A stretch of DNA of 64,000 bases from Bombardia bombarda (Eukaryota; Ascomycota; Sordariomycetes; Sordariales; Lasiosphaeriaceae). The notes under the pieces are model-generated. The model did no database searches. It had not been told where the DNA came from and was given only the letters and a program-made list of their open reading frames with translations. The translations under genes were made by a program, and so were the position numbers. Location of the stretch: contig JAULSR010000002.1 of assembly GCA_030512295.1 (NCBI GenBank), forward strand, positions 9,300,001-9,364,000. The letters are read 5' to 3'. Position 1 is the first letter of the stretch. Each line of letters starts with the position of its first letter. Below are positions 30,989-41,822 of the stretch, one piece after another.

Positions 30989-31768
30989 CCAAGTCCGTTA
31001 CCTCAACCCCTCTGCGACGTGTTATCCTCAGCACCAATGCACCGCCCAGTCCCGCCTCACAACTTGGGTCAGAACTGATCCGGACTCTTAGAGGGAGTAT
31101 GCGGCGGTGTGGTGAGGGTGACTTCCGGTGTGGCAGGGACTTTTGCTTCATGTGTTTATGAGATGGATATGCGGAGACGATGTAAATAGGCAAGGGGGCC
31201 GCCCAGAGCTGTCTATTCTATCATCGTGACGCCAACCTTTGCAGGAGCAGGCCGCTGTAGGAAAACTCAGCTTTTAGCAAGGCCGGCCCAGGGCCATTCT
31301 GCGGCATTTTGTAATCCATTATCCACGCCTAAGAAAGTCGTATGCAGGGCTCAGGATGCTGAGATTGTCGCATTACGCGCAGCGTGGAGGCCTGACTGGT
31401 TCTCCTTGCATAGCACCCCGCCACCCCCGGTGACACGGCAGTGTGCTGGCGCGGGAGACGATTTGTGGGAGGAGCAGCAAGGAGGCGCCTGGCACTGCGC
31501 GGGAGCTGGTGCTGTTGCTGGCTTGGCCGAAGCGGTTCGGCAGGCGGAGGGAGAGAGAAGGGGTACAAGCCGACGTAGGCGGAATATCCCAAATGACGTT
31601 ATCAGTGGTACTTTAAGGGGTAGTCGGTATATCGCAATGGATCTCGGGAGGAAAACAGAGAAGGACGTGAGGTTTGGGTTAGTGTTGTGAAAACTGTAAT
31701 GTTCGTGATGGAGCAAATTTGTCGTTTACCAAAGGCATCTGCGGGGACGGCAGTTTAGCGGGGTCTCA
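30989..31768. other. Intergenic, no gene seen
   Basis: Only overlapping low-complexity frames on both strands; no recognisable domain. Confidence 0.45.
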
Positions 31769-32368
31769 TCACATCCCAGACTGCACTAACCGTTTCCGGC
31801 CACGCAACATCTTTCGAACAGTCCATGGACGCATAGCGAGCTGCATCTTTTCTCCTTCCGCTTCACACAAAATTGAAAATTGCCAAACCAGGCTTCGTTC
31901 CTCAAGGCTCTTTTTAGGCAAATCGCAAAGCGATTTGCTTCTCCTGTTCCTCATGGCACGGTGGCAGAAAGTCAGGACGTCATAATCGGGAGGAGCCCCA
32001 CATTGACTGGTCAGAAAGTACCAGGGGATATCCGGGAGGCCGAATGTTCCAGGGGCTTGGCGCACCCTGTCGCTAAGATGTGGGCTAGGGAAGTCACGAA
32101 AGAGGTGTTCACCTCCATCGGCCATTTCGGAGATTTTGCCCTTGCAGTGAGCCGTTTCTGGCGCCCGTCTTTCCGAGCGCCATTTCTGTATGTTCCGAGG
32201 GTCGAACATGGAAAGGCCAATCTCTGAGACTCTTTCGACCTCGGACAAGTGTTCAGGGTAACCGACTAGCTCGAGGTCGAGCGATGCGATGATGGCGTCT
32301 TAGTACTCTTTGCGCTGCTTAACAAGGTCTTCGTAAGACAAAACGACTGGGGGCTTGTAAAATAGCAT
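31769..32368 (-). pseudogene. DEDDh exonuclease-like family, copy B (nonsense, scrambled 3' half)
   Basis: Begins MLFYKPPVVLSYEDLVKQRK (the same FYxPP..S.E.L leader as copies D and E). After KEY there is an in-frame TAA, then the frame continues with IASLDLELVGYPEHL and VERVSEIGLSMFDPRN, the motif I region closely matching copy A (SLDLELIDYPHHL, VERVSEIGL). Beyond this point no middle block, FWDA motif or HNAxNDA motif can be found. The rest (to 31769) is unrelated or decayed. It is therefore a dead 5' piece of the family. It is the first of four same-strand copies over 7 kb. Confidence 0.55.
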
Positions 32369-33371
32369 TGTGTCGATTCGTGCAGTTGTCAAGCTTGAAG
32401 TAGGAAAGCGACAGGATTGGGTTGCGGTGTTGAGTCCTGGTTGTTGAGGAATCCCGGGCGAAGAAAAGAAAAGAAGTGCAGGAAATTTGGGGCTGAGGAA
32501 AGCATGAACTGGTAGCTTTATGCGCCATGCTGGCTTCATTCAATGTCTTCGCGACTTGAAGTCATTCACACCTAGCGAAGTGGGGCAGCACGAGCCCCTT
32601 TTCATTGAATGCTGTTGATGTAAAAATACCCCGCACCTGTTCTAATGCTTCCATGCTTTCTCCAAATAGTCATGGAATACTCAGTCAATATTCCTAGTCC
32701 CATCGTTGACGAGTTCTTTGGATAACGGTAGTTTAGATTCACGGTAAAAACGTTCGGGTGCTGATATTGTGAGCAAATATATATACATTATTTAAACTAC
32801 ATAATAGACTCGGTAGGAGATGTAGAAACATGAAGATAACAGCGTTGTAGAGACACATACTTCGTGATTTAAACAGTTGTGGAACAGACAAGAAGACGAA
32901 GCCCTGAACTAGAGAAAGAACCAGATAAAGCGCTTATATAGCTGGTAGGAGAAGAATAGTTATTAGCCTGCTCCGTACATCTGAGTCACTTCCTCCTCCA
33001 AACAAAAAAGACGCAATTCGAAAGTATTGCAAAGGAGTCTACTCCAATAGTATATTTAACCATCAGCTCAAAATCCTACCTCTCGTTTAGCCTACATTCA
33101 ATAAATAAGTATCTATTGTCTATATTAATTTATCGTCATGCCGTAGTAAAAACAATAAAAGAAAACAAACCCCTTTCAATAAAAATGATGACGGCAAACA
33201 CATGTAACGGAAGTCAACGATGGGAGGAGATCCATGAAATTAAGAGAACAGATATGATTACTGGAGAAAAAAAATAGGCTATCAATACATAGTTTGTACA
33301 ATCAGTGTAATGAGTTTAAAAAGAAATCCTCCAACTATCTACCCCCATCAAGAGCACTTTCCCCAGTTCCC
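32369..33371. other. AT-rich spacer upstream of copy B
   Basis: About 1 kb, strongly AT-rich between 32650 and 33300, with no gene. Low-complexity A/T runs here contrast with the GC-rich single-copy genes of the window and would fit RIP-affected DNA. Confidence 0.5.
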
Positions 33372-33479
33372 TTAGTTCTGACCTCGTCCTCCACGGCCCC
33401 TAGTCCGTCCCCCATTGCCCGATTTATCATTCTTGCCTCCATCAGAACCTTGTCCACCATTGCGATGTTCGGCTAGGCG
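33372..33479 (-). other. RGG-type tail beyond the stop of copy C
   Basis: Immediately after the TAG of copy C the same frame reads RLAEHRNGGQGSDGGKND, then SGNGGRTRGRGGRGQN and TAA (33372-33374). Arg-Gly-Gly clusters of this kind bind RNA, and copy D ends in the same type of tail without a stop in between. So copy C has probably lost the tail to a nonsense change (CAG to TAG possible), or the tail is reached by readthrough. Confidence 0.6.
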
Positions 33480-34427
33480 CTAGTTCAGCGCCTTCAAGTA
33501 CTCATTCTCCATTTTCTTGCCAAGCTTAACGTTGGCTTCGTAGATCGTCCCAGTAGTCCAGCTGAGGTCGACGAGGTCCAATCCGCCCGAGTGAGACATC
33601 CAATCCTTGTACGCCTCCTCGTTTGGGAGTCGAATGAGCCGAATAAACACCATGATCTCGGCCCAGGCGTCATTCGACGCGTTGTGGAACACGATGGGTT
33701 GGTCATTGTAGTCGTCAGGAAAGTGCAGGCCGCAGGCGGGAAACGCGAGTCTGGCCGGTGCTTGGCTGTAATGAGACCATTTCTTCTTGATGGGACCCCA
33801 GCGCTGGAGGTCCAGAATGTCAATCTGGATAGTATTCCCGTTGAGGTCCCTGATGTTGTCGATGTGGTTCCAGATACCCCACTCCGCAAAGACCTTGTTC
33901 TCCAATCTAGCGTCCCAGAAGAGAAACAGCAACGATCGATGCGTCCCCTCAGCAATCTCGTCTGATGTACGCTTCGACTTGATAAGATCGGAAAAGACCG
34001 TTTTCATTTTGGTGATGGCGACGTCCTTGGCGAAAATGTCTGTCTGGTGGAAGTACGCGTTGTACGGCGCTGATGTGTGGCTTTTCTGAGAGCGGTGGCC
34101 ATCCTTGTGAAAGGAGGCAGGACAGGTCTTAGGTGTGAAAGTCTTCCATGTGTCGATGACACAGTGGCGAACATGTATAGCTTTGCCGACATAGTACTCT
34201 GGCGGCTTTCCAGTGTATGTGGTTTCCAAGTTCCAGGTTGGGTTTTCTGCTCGAGGATCGAACCAGGCGAGCCCGACCTCGGAGACCTTGTCTCCCTCGG
34301 AGAGTGCGTTACCAACGTGGTCAACGCACTCGAAATCCACAGCGACGAGGATGTGGTCACGAAAGTGCTCTCGATCGTTGAGAAGGTCTTCGTAGTTGGG
34401 AGAATGGCGTGGCCATTTGGCGACCAT
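33480..34427 (-). CDS. DEDDh exonuclease-like family, copy C (most complete)
   Basis: Uninterrupted 315-codon frame, the cleanest member of the local family. Expected fold: RNase H-like DEDDh 3'-5' exonuclease, closest to Gfd2/YDR514C-type C-terminal domains; substrate unknown, role in RNA or DNA processing inferred. Seen: LVAVDFECVDHVGN (D-x-E), VSEVGLAWFDPRAE, WKTFTPKTCPASFH and SAPYNAYFHQTDIF (family middle blocks), LLFLFWDARLENKVF (second catalytic Asp), ILDLQRWGP, and IVFHNASNDAWAEI (His and Asp of motif III, five residues apart). All acidic positions are kept. No intron and no signal peptide. After LKALN the frame meets TAG (33480-33482), but the same frame goes on for 35 codons as an Arg/Gly-rich tail to TAA at 33372-33374, matching tails of copy D. 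Confidence 0.68.
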   Translation of the reverse strand: MVAKWPRHSPNYEDLLNDREHFRDHILVAVDFECVDHVGNALSEGDKVSEVGLAWFDPRAENPTWNLETTYTGKPPEYYVGKAIHVRHCVIDTWKTFTPKTCPASFHKDGHRSQKSHTSAPYNAYFHQTDIFAKDVAITKMKTVFSDLIKSKRTSDEIAEGTHRSLLFLFWDARLENKVFAEWGIWNHIDNIRDLNGNTIQIDILDLQRWGPIKKKWSHYSQAPARLAFPACGLHFPDDYNDQPIVFHNASNDAWAEIMVFIRLIRLPNEEAYKDWMSHSGGLDLVDLSWTTGTIYEANVKLGKKMENEYLKALN

Positions 34428-35345
34428 GGTGAAGACAGACGGGTGTTGGCTGCCGGCAGCTAATGTGCCAAGAGGTGAAGAGTAGTAGGTAGGTATGTAC
34501 CTAGTTGAGAATGGCGTTGTTAAGTGACTGGGTACCGGGGTGAAATGAAGATGTACTAGAACAGAATGTTAAAAGGGGTGATGTTGTTTTGTCCTTTTCG
34601 CGTTTAGCGGGTGTTAGGAAAAGAAAAAGGAAGGTCCAATTTGGACAGCCGGGCAAAGTTTTGCGTTTTTAAACCCCCGCCAGGACGTCTTCTGCTCTGC
34701 GACATTCACAGACATTTTGGTACGCTTAGGAACAGTTGAAGTGTTGTCTGTTTACTAGGCATCTTCATTCACATACATGGTACCTAGGTACGTACTCGGG
34801 TGTTGTTATTCCTAGATCTTGGCAGTCATTCAGGTCAGTTGTTCAGGTTGTCTCCACTTTGTAGCTGGTCTGGTGTTACTCCTCTCAATTTGGCACAATT
34901 GAGAACTCCAGGGGTCTGTAACGGTTTGGGGTCGAGTAAGTCAGGTAGGTATCTTGCTAGCCCCCTTATTGTTATTTTCAAGTGTACACCGTATCGGCGT
35001 CTGCGGATTCGTTCTTTGCAGGAGGCTACGCTCGGCACGTCCGGCAACCCTCCGAATTTATGTTTAGTACAACGTTGGCGGGTTTCTTCCAGACCAATTC
35101 CTGTAAGTCACGCTACAATGAATTACAGAATTAGGATTGCTAGATGACGTGCAAGAAGAGTGAAGAAAAAAGCAATAAAAGAAAACGCTATGATACAAGA
35201 CAGGGTAGGTATAATTCCGAACCTACATGAAGGTGGTTAGACTACATGTCTACACTCCTACCTGGAATGCATCGTCTGCCATTCATCTCCATACACCACG
35301 CAAGCACCTGCCGGGACTACAATCCCCAGAGAAAGTATGAGGCCC
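34428..35345. other. Intergenic between copies C and D
   Basis: No supported gene. Contains a perfect TACCTAGGTA palindrome at 34781-34790 and a similar GTACCTAG motif near 34497. Confidence 0.5.
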
Positions 35346-36230
35346 TCATCTGTCGTAGCTCCGGCCATCTATGCATTGCTTCCCCCCATACCTAGGCCGG
35401 TTTCCACGTCCAATCTGGTTTCCACGCCCACCTCGGCCTCCACGTCCACCCCGATTCCCAGGTCCACCACGTCGGTTTGGGTCATTCTGCTTGTACACAG
35501 CGAGAAACTGCTCTCCCAGGGACTTGTTGTAAGGCAGGATAGACTTATCGAGTCTAAACCAACTCATTCCTTCCAGTTGCCTTCCGCTGTTCCAGTAGCG
35601 GAAGTCACGATCCTTCATGGCCGTGAGGCGCACAAAGGTATGGACCTCCGCCCAGGCGTCATTTGCTGCATTGTGTAATTGGATCCCGTCGTCGAGTATG
35701 CCAGCGGCCTCAAAGGCATACGAGCCTCTCACGTGGCCCTTGAGACCCTCTCCGAAGCGTATCTGGATGAGGTTCCAAAGCTGTAGGTCTCTTATCTTGA
35801 TGTGTTGGCTCTCTTCCATGAACTCTAGTAGGCCCCACTGCTGAAGGACTGTCCTCTCGAGGTTGGCGTCCCAGAAGAGGATGAGCAGGTTTCGCTTCTC
35901 GCCGGCTGCGATTTATTTGGGTGGAAGACGCTGTACACTCTTCTTTTCCAGGTAGGCTTTGAGGAACTGAACCATCTCAGGTTTGGTGGTGATTGTCGAC
36001 TTTGCGTGGGTGATCAGGTGCTCCGCGGTGATCTGGTCTTCCCATTGCTTCGCGTCATAGGAGGCGAGACCGAGCCCCGATACCTTTTTCGATTGAGGGA
36101 TGGTCGGATTGCTTAAATGGTCTACGTATTCTAGGTCGATGCCGATGACGACATAGTTTGCTAGTCGGCAGCTCGTTTCTCTAAGCTCCTCGAGCGACGA
36201 CACCGTTGGGGGTCGATAGAAGAATCCCAT
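35346..36230 (-). pseudogene. DEDDh exonuclease-like family, copy D (one stop, RGG tail)
   Basis: Starts MGFFYRPPTVSSLEELRE. Motif I is VIGIDLEYVDHLSN, followed by VSGLGLASYDAK. The middle block that carries W.S.T...C in copies A, C and E is missing, as if deleted. After RLPPK a TAA (35913-35915) interrupts, then the same frame resumes with AAGEKRNLLILFWDANLERTV (motif II), IRDLQLWNL, and IQLHNAANDAWAEVHTF (motif III, intact His and Asp). The C-terminus is an Arg/Gly-rich tail with NRGGRGGRGGRGNQIG and GRGNRPRYGG (about 35380-35470). The stop could derive from CAA. Since motifs I-III and the tail are preserved on both sides, only one substitution separates this from a full-length protein. Confidence 0.6.
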
Positions 36231-37979
36231 GGTGAAATGAGGGTGATGTGTCACTTACATGAAGTCAACGATAAGTAATAGAAGCAGCAAGGGATTGAGT
36301 CTAAGATGGGCAGGCTAAACTTACCGAAAAGAAACTGTTAGACAACTGGAGTAAAACTCTTGTAATAGTGCAAGACTTGCAGGTTGATGACTTGCGTTAG
36401 GTGTGCTGCGCTTCCGAGACGTCTTGAGTAGGGAATTGCAGACGACGGGTGGTGGGGCTTTCCAAGGCATGCAGCACAACTTGCCCAAAGGTGCTAACCG
36501 ACTAGAGTCTCAGCATCTACGATGGCCCCAACACAGCCTAGGCAATTCCGGTGACAAAATGGCCTGATAACTCCTTGAATCATTCAATGATTTGGTCCTT
36601 TCCTCTACGACTACCGACTTCTCTTCGCACCGCAGCACCAAGCAGCCTCTCTCTCGCAGCATCTTGCAACAGCAACAGAAGCATTATCAACAAGAACCAC
36701 CAACACTAACAGCACTACCTTACTTACAAACAACACCATCTTAACGATGATTTGTTTTCTCACTCTCGTACCCGCCATTATGGCACCCTCTGCCTTTTCG
36801 TGCCGGCCTGCGTCACCGCAGCCTTGCCCGTCCTTTTCTCCATCCTTCGAGACAATGCCCTCGTCTTTACCCTGCCCGACCCCAATACCCTCGCCTAAGC
36901 AGCTTTAGTGGCCGTAGCCGAGCACGCCGTCACCCGGGCCCTTGTGGCGTGGCAATTGATATACTGTAGTAGGTTTGATACCTACCGGGTCCGTACCTTG
37001 GGTAGAGCAGCATTTTGTCGCACGTCACAACACCTGATATCTCCCTCATTTTGTTGCTTTTCTACTTCTTCGTCGCTAATCATTTCTTAGGGTATCTTAT
37101 GTGCTCCGCTTTGGAATTTGTCATTACTAAGGTGTCGTATAGCATATATAGTAGGAATTGGTTGCCAACGAGGCAACAGTTCTGTTTTGTGCTCTCGTCA
37201 CATAAGGCGTCAATAGGTCCACCGCAACGACCACGCCGACCGTGACCACCAATAATGATCACTATGATCACCGCGACTGCCACCGCCGCCAGCACCATTC
37301 GGATGAAGCCGTCCGTCCAATTCCACATCAACCCCGTCAACATGATGCTGGTGAACAAGAAGCTCTCCGGAGAACTCCAGGCGCACCTGTACCCCAACAA
37401 TACCTCCTCCCTGACCATCACCCACCACCGCGGATGGCTCAACCAAATTGGCCGCCCCATGGCCTCCGAATGAGAGTGGTACTGACGGCGACTGTAAGGA
37501 GGCCACCACCGGCGGCAGATAGTAGAAAGGGCATGTTTCTGGATGCTTGGCTGGGTTACAGTCATGTTAGCGCTGCTGATTGGAAGGTCTGTAAGGGCGA
37601 TGATGAACGTACCTCACTAAACGACAGACGGCAAGATTGCTGGTAAGGTAAGATTGAGATGGATTCTTGAGGGTTCTGAGGGTACAGTATAAGGCTTAGC
37701 TAAGTGAGATCTACAGTTGTCTTGGTTGGAGTCTAGAGTATCCAAGCAGGCTAGGGAAAGAGAGGGAAAGAAGGGTTTCGTTTTGTGCGACAGCAAGGAA
37801 TTTTCCAAAGCCCTGCCATTTATACCTCAGATACACGTAGAACGGTCTGGTATTTGTGGGGCACTCAGCTTGAAGCTACTTTTATCCGTACATCTACCAT
37901 ATCTTGGCGAGGTATTCTGTGTAAGTAGGAAATGTTACTAAGTTGGACGTTATGGATGAAGACTGTCCGTAGAGTAGTA
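36231..37979. other. 1.7 kb between copies D and E, no firm gene
   Basis: Only fragments: a possible membrane-type string (VTAALPVLFSILRDNALVF..) ending in stops near 36900, and a short frame at 37255-37473 with VQFHINPVNMMLVNKKLSG and TITHHRGWLNQIGRP, neither recognisable. They may be remains of one broken gene, but no consistent exon structure was found. Confidence 0.4.
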
Positions 37980-38991
37980 TTAATGGTCTATGAGAGGATA
38001 GAATTCCCAGACTACACGAGGCAAGATGGAAATGATTCCAGAAGAGGGTGTAGCTCCAACTACACACCTTCTGCCTAATAAGTACGCACAAAACAAGCAC
38101 TCTGTGAGTCGACGACGATTGTGGCGTTGACGACGAATGTGGCCTCCAAGACTCGGTCCTCCGCCATTGTGTCCGCTAGCATCGCCTTCTCCAGCATTGT
38201 GCTCTCCAGAATTTTGTGCTCCCAGGCCACCCTGAGGGATACGAATATCGCCGCCATCAAGCTCAAGAGACTCAAGAGACTTGAGATTGGTGTAGCAATC
38301 GACCTGGTGCTTTCCCAGAAGATCATTGTTCGACAGCTCCCAGCTGTTGAACTTTGTTTGGTCCAGCGAAACGACAGGCATCACGTCTCCAGCAATCCAT
38401 TTATTGTAGCCGGCCATGTCCAAGTTGAGATGTCTGAGGAAGGTCGACACCTCAGCCCAGGCGTTGTTGGCCGCATAGTGAAGCGTGACTTCCTTACCAT
38501 TGGATGGCGTTTCAAGGATTCCGCTATCCAGAAAGACGCTCGATCCAGCAACGTGGAATCGATGCGCAAGACGAGAGGCATGTCTCCGCTGCACTAGGCT
38601 CCAGAGCTGTAGGTCCCAATTCTTAATATAGTCCTTTAGGCGCTGGACCATGTGGTCTTTGGTGACGATCTCGCTACGTACAAACGCGCATTTGTAAGGC
38701 TCGGCAACGTGTGGCTTGCGTCTGTGCCAGAAGGCCGGGCACGTCTGGGGTGTGATGTGTGACCATTTTTCGTCGATGAGGTGCTCTACAATGACGGAGT
38801 CGTCGCAACTGAACGTTCGTAGCTTGCGAGTCCAAGTTCCGAAACTCTCCCAGCGGTAGTAACGGCATGGTCGGCAACGTGGTCGACACATTCAAGATCG
38901 AAACTGATGATTGTCTTATTGATGAGTCTCGATCGAAGCTGCTCCAGCTCGCTGTTTGACGAAACCACGGCGGGCGGTAGTAGAGCGGCAT
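37980..38991 (-). pseudogene. DEDDh exonuclease-like family, copy E (two frameshifts)
   Basis: Leader MPLYYRPP (38991) shifts by one base to SSNSELEQLRSRLINKT (restoring one base after RPP would join them), motif I is IISFDLECVDHVAD with VSELGLASY, and a second shift follows. The third frame holds WSHITPQTCPAFWHRRKPHV and AEPYKCAFVRSEIV (middle block shared with copy A), then jumps directly to KNWDLQLWSLV, so the FWDA motif II segment is missing. Motif III reads VTLHYAANNAWAEVSTF, where the catalytic Asp is Asn. The C-terminus (about 38250-38110) is Gly/His/Asn-rich followed by RRQRHNRRR, an altered form of the RGG tail. Loss of motif II and D-to-N make an active enzyme very unlikely. Confidence 0.55.
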
Positions 38992-40772
38992 CTTTACCGA
39001 GAACTGCTTTGCGGTGATATCTGAGGTGGTCAAAAGAGAAGGGGAAATTTAGAACATGTCCTGCATGCAGCGAGATTTAATACCACAGCTCCGACGTCTC
39101 AGAACATTCCCAGATTTCAATGAAGTGTAGAAAACGTTCACTAAGTCACAGAAGCTGAAGCTTATTACTTCAATGGAGATCGGTTTCTGACCTTTGAGTG
39201 GGTCTTATCCTTTCAATGTTGTTTACTTGCCCCTATTCATGCCAACACCGCCACGGCGACACTGACAGTACCCAATCTGTCGCCAAATTTCGAAGCAATT
39301 ATTTAGATTCACCTTAAGACGAGATCTGGATTCTGTTCCGGTTTCCCTCCAACGAATATCTGGTATTAGCAATGGTCGTGTGTCGTCGCCTCACAGCATT
39401 TAATACTACAGTGTGGAAAGAAAAGCTAGTAAACTCATGTTTCTACGTGCAGCGACCCAAACCCCAAACCCGTGATGGGAAAGAATTGTGGTCGCAAACA
39501 TTAGTCTAGTATTTGTTCACCGAAATGACTGAAGTACACCGAGGCAATACTTGGCTGCTTTTCATATTGTATGTATTTGTTGTCGAGTTTTGTGCGTTCT
39601 TAGCTTGAGAAAATACAATCCCTTGACTTTTTTTTCCTTTCCCCTTTCCCCTTTCTCCCCTTGCGCTTGTAGCCGGATTGCGCCCGATCGTGACTGGTTG
39701 CTTACTATGAGTCAAATTTCCCACTTGCTAGGAAAGCACCGAGCACTGCATTGGTAGTCGTTGACGGTTTATACACCGGCCTGGCCCCGCCACTACCGTT
39801 GCACGCTTGTTGTGGCTTGCAAGAAAAAAGGGGCGCCGGTGGGAACCGGATTTTATCTCATAACACTAAGACGCTAAGGTAGTAGGCTCTTCCGTTTTCC
39901 AGAGCACGACAGATCGTATTGTTGGAGGGCAATTATAAATCACAATAAATAGTTATTTGATTAATGGGATTGTTTTCGCAAGCCCCTTGAACAATGTAAG
40001 AATTCTTCAACGGCAACAAAGCCGAGCCTTTCTGGCGCTAAACATGAACGATGGTCGGTTCGACAAGAAAGAGTCATTGGACGACCACCTATGGATCAAA
40101 CTTTATTCTGCGGTGGCTGAACGTCTAGACTGGTGCATGTAACGGTTCCTGTTAATGGCCGGGTCTTTCTAGCAGACTCATTGCGAGTCACGAAATCGAG
40201 TGACCTCTCAGTCAGGGTGGTCGCAGAGAGCAGGAGCTGAAGATTTGGAGACTATTTTGTTGTCTCAAGAAACGGCAACGATGCAAAAGAGAAAAAACAA
40301 CAGCAACCAGGTCAGTAGTACTAAGAATGCCGTGCACACACACTGAAATACATCTTGATGTGGGGACAGGTAGATACAAGCATACCAGGGGCTTTGTGCT
40401 TGGATACGAAATAAACGACAACAATTGGGGACGAAAGAGTAATGACTCAAAAGACGTTGAACATTGCCTTGGACCTATTGTCCCCCTATTGCGGTATGGC
40501 CGATACGTCTTTGGAAGCTGGAGACACCGATATCTCTGGACAAGCCGACCTGGACGAACGTGCAGACTTCCATGAGACACTAACTGCCATGGACACTCCG
40601 ATAGCCCAAGAGGAGGATTGAACTCTTCGGCGTTGCCATGGGTCTCAGAAACGGACATTGATAAATACACCATGAAGCCTCTTCATCATCCTCATCCATC
40701 TCCAACACTCCAACACTCACAGCGCAACAACATCACAACCACCGCCTCCAACCAACACTCTGAATTACAAAA
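38992..40772. other. 1.8 kb intergenic, no gene seen
   Basis: No recognisable coding sequence. A pyrimidine-rich run occurs at about 39628-39662. The final 150 bp is A/C-rich and probably the 5' untranslated region of the next gene. Confidence 0.5.
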
Positions 40773-41822
40773 ATGCGCACAACTACCATCATCCCGGCCC
40801 TCCTCGCCGGCTCCATCTCCCCCTCCCACGCCTTAACCCTCCGCCTCCCCCGCTCCCTCCTCCCCCGCTGGCCCCTCTCCACCCTGGAAATATCCAAACC
40901 CCCCATAACCCCCGCCTTCTCCGAATCCTCCCAAGACGCCCACCTGCAAACCGACCTCTCCCCAGTCGCCTACACCACCACCCCCTGGCCCGCCAACTGG
41001 CTCCCCAAATCCTGCCTCGAAGAAGCATCCAACAACGGCCTCCACCCCTCCGACATCGAAGTCACCGACGTCTTCTACACCGACTGCGCCGCCCCCTGGA
41101 CCATCTGCCGCCACCGCGCCACCCCCCTCACCTGGGCCCAGATCCTCACCACCCTCTCCCAAGTCCCCGTCGGCATGCGCCAGCACGTCTCCAACCTGCT
41201 CGTCCTCCCGTCCAAATCCCCCCTCCTCAAGACCGCGGCCGCCTACACCCGCGGCTCCGTCCTCGTCTTCACGCCCACCTTCTTCAAGCTCGGCGTGCTC
41301 TTCCACGAGTTCACGCACATCATGGACACGGCCGCGCCCGCGCTGCAAGACGCCGTCCGCTCGCAGGCGGGCAAATACCCTCCTGGTACGCCCTTCTCGC
41401 GCACGGAGCTGTGGGCGGCGGCGGTGGGCAAGGACTCGGCGCTGCCGACGCCGTACGCTGGCACGACGTGGCAGGAGGACTTTGCGGACGCGGGGCGGTG
41501 GGCGATGAGCGACATGACGCATGCGGGCGGGCTGGGGGTGTACAGTGCCGGCTGGACGGCGTGCCGGAACCAGATTGGCGCGTATGAGGCGTGGATGGGG
41601 GGGATTATTTTCACGAGGGATGGCATGTGCACGGGCAAGGTGCCGAGTTCGAGGGCGGTCGAGGTGCCGGTGTCGAGGGGGGCGATGGCCGGTGGGGAGA
41701 TGGGCAGGAGGCCGCCCAAGGCGACGCTGGAGGGGGTGGATGTTATGGAGATTGTGCTGCCGGCGGGGGCGGAGGATATGTTGTATGTGTATCAGGGGCC
41801 GATGCCGGGGATGGAGTATTAG
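40773..41822 (+). CDS. Secreted HExxH protein, con-13-like
   Basis: Single-exon 349-residue protein with a signal peptide (MRTTTIIPALLAGSISPSHA). The core has CLEEA...DIEVTDVFYTDCAAPWTICRH, a disulfide-rich motif, then RQHVSNLLVLPSK and LFHEFTHIMD, a zinc-metalloprotease-like HExxH, followed by a downstream D/E-rich segment (WQEDFADAGRWAMSD). This arrangement resembles the fungal conidiation-specific protein 13 family, whose function is not established; proteolysis is possible because both His and Glu are present. Translation starts just after an A/C-rich leader. The coding strand is strongly C-rich in the first half and G-rich in the second. No intron or frame break. Confidence 0.68.
   Translation: MRTTTIIPALLAGSISPSHALTLRLPRSLLPRWPLSTLEISKPPITPAFSESSQDAHLQTDLSPVAYTTTPWPANWLPKSCLEEASNNGLHPSDIEVTDVFYTDCAAPWTICRHRATPLTWAQILTTLSQVPVGMRQHVSNLLVLPSKSPLLKTAAAYTRGSVLVFTPTFFKLGVLFHEFTHIMDTAAPALQDAVRSQAGKYPPGTPFSRTELWAAAVGKDSALPTPYAGTTWQEDFADAGRWAMSDMTHAGGLGVYSAGWTACRNQIGAYEAWMGGIIFTRDGMCTGKVPSSRAVEVPVSRGAMAGGEMGRRPPKATLEGVDVMEIVLPAGAEDMLYVYQGPMPGMEY

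Noticed and set aside
30648..31091. Plus-strand 147-codon frame
   Set aside because: Low-complexity Pro/Ser/Asp content, antisense to the MADS-like fragment and its upstream frame; no motif.
32369..33371. AT-rich spacer as possible centromere-like or replication element
   Set aside because: Only about 1 kb long and without distinctive repeats; AT-richness alone is not evidence.
37242..37646. Plus-strand 134-codon frame near 37.3 kb
   Set aside because: Arg/Pro/His-rich and overlapped by better but still unrecognised frames; no exon structure could be built.
40833..41522. 229-codon minus-strand frame over the con-13-like gene
   Set aside because: Gly/Glu/Val/Arg-rich shadow of a GC-rich gene; the plus strand has a signal peptide and an HExxH motif.
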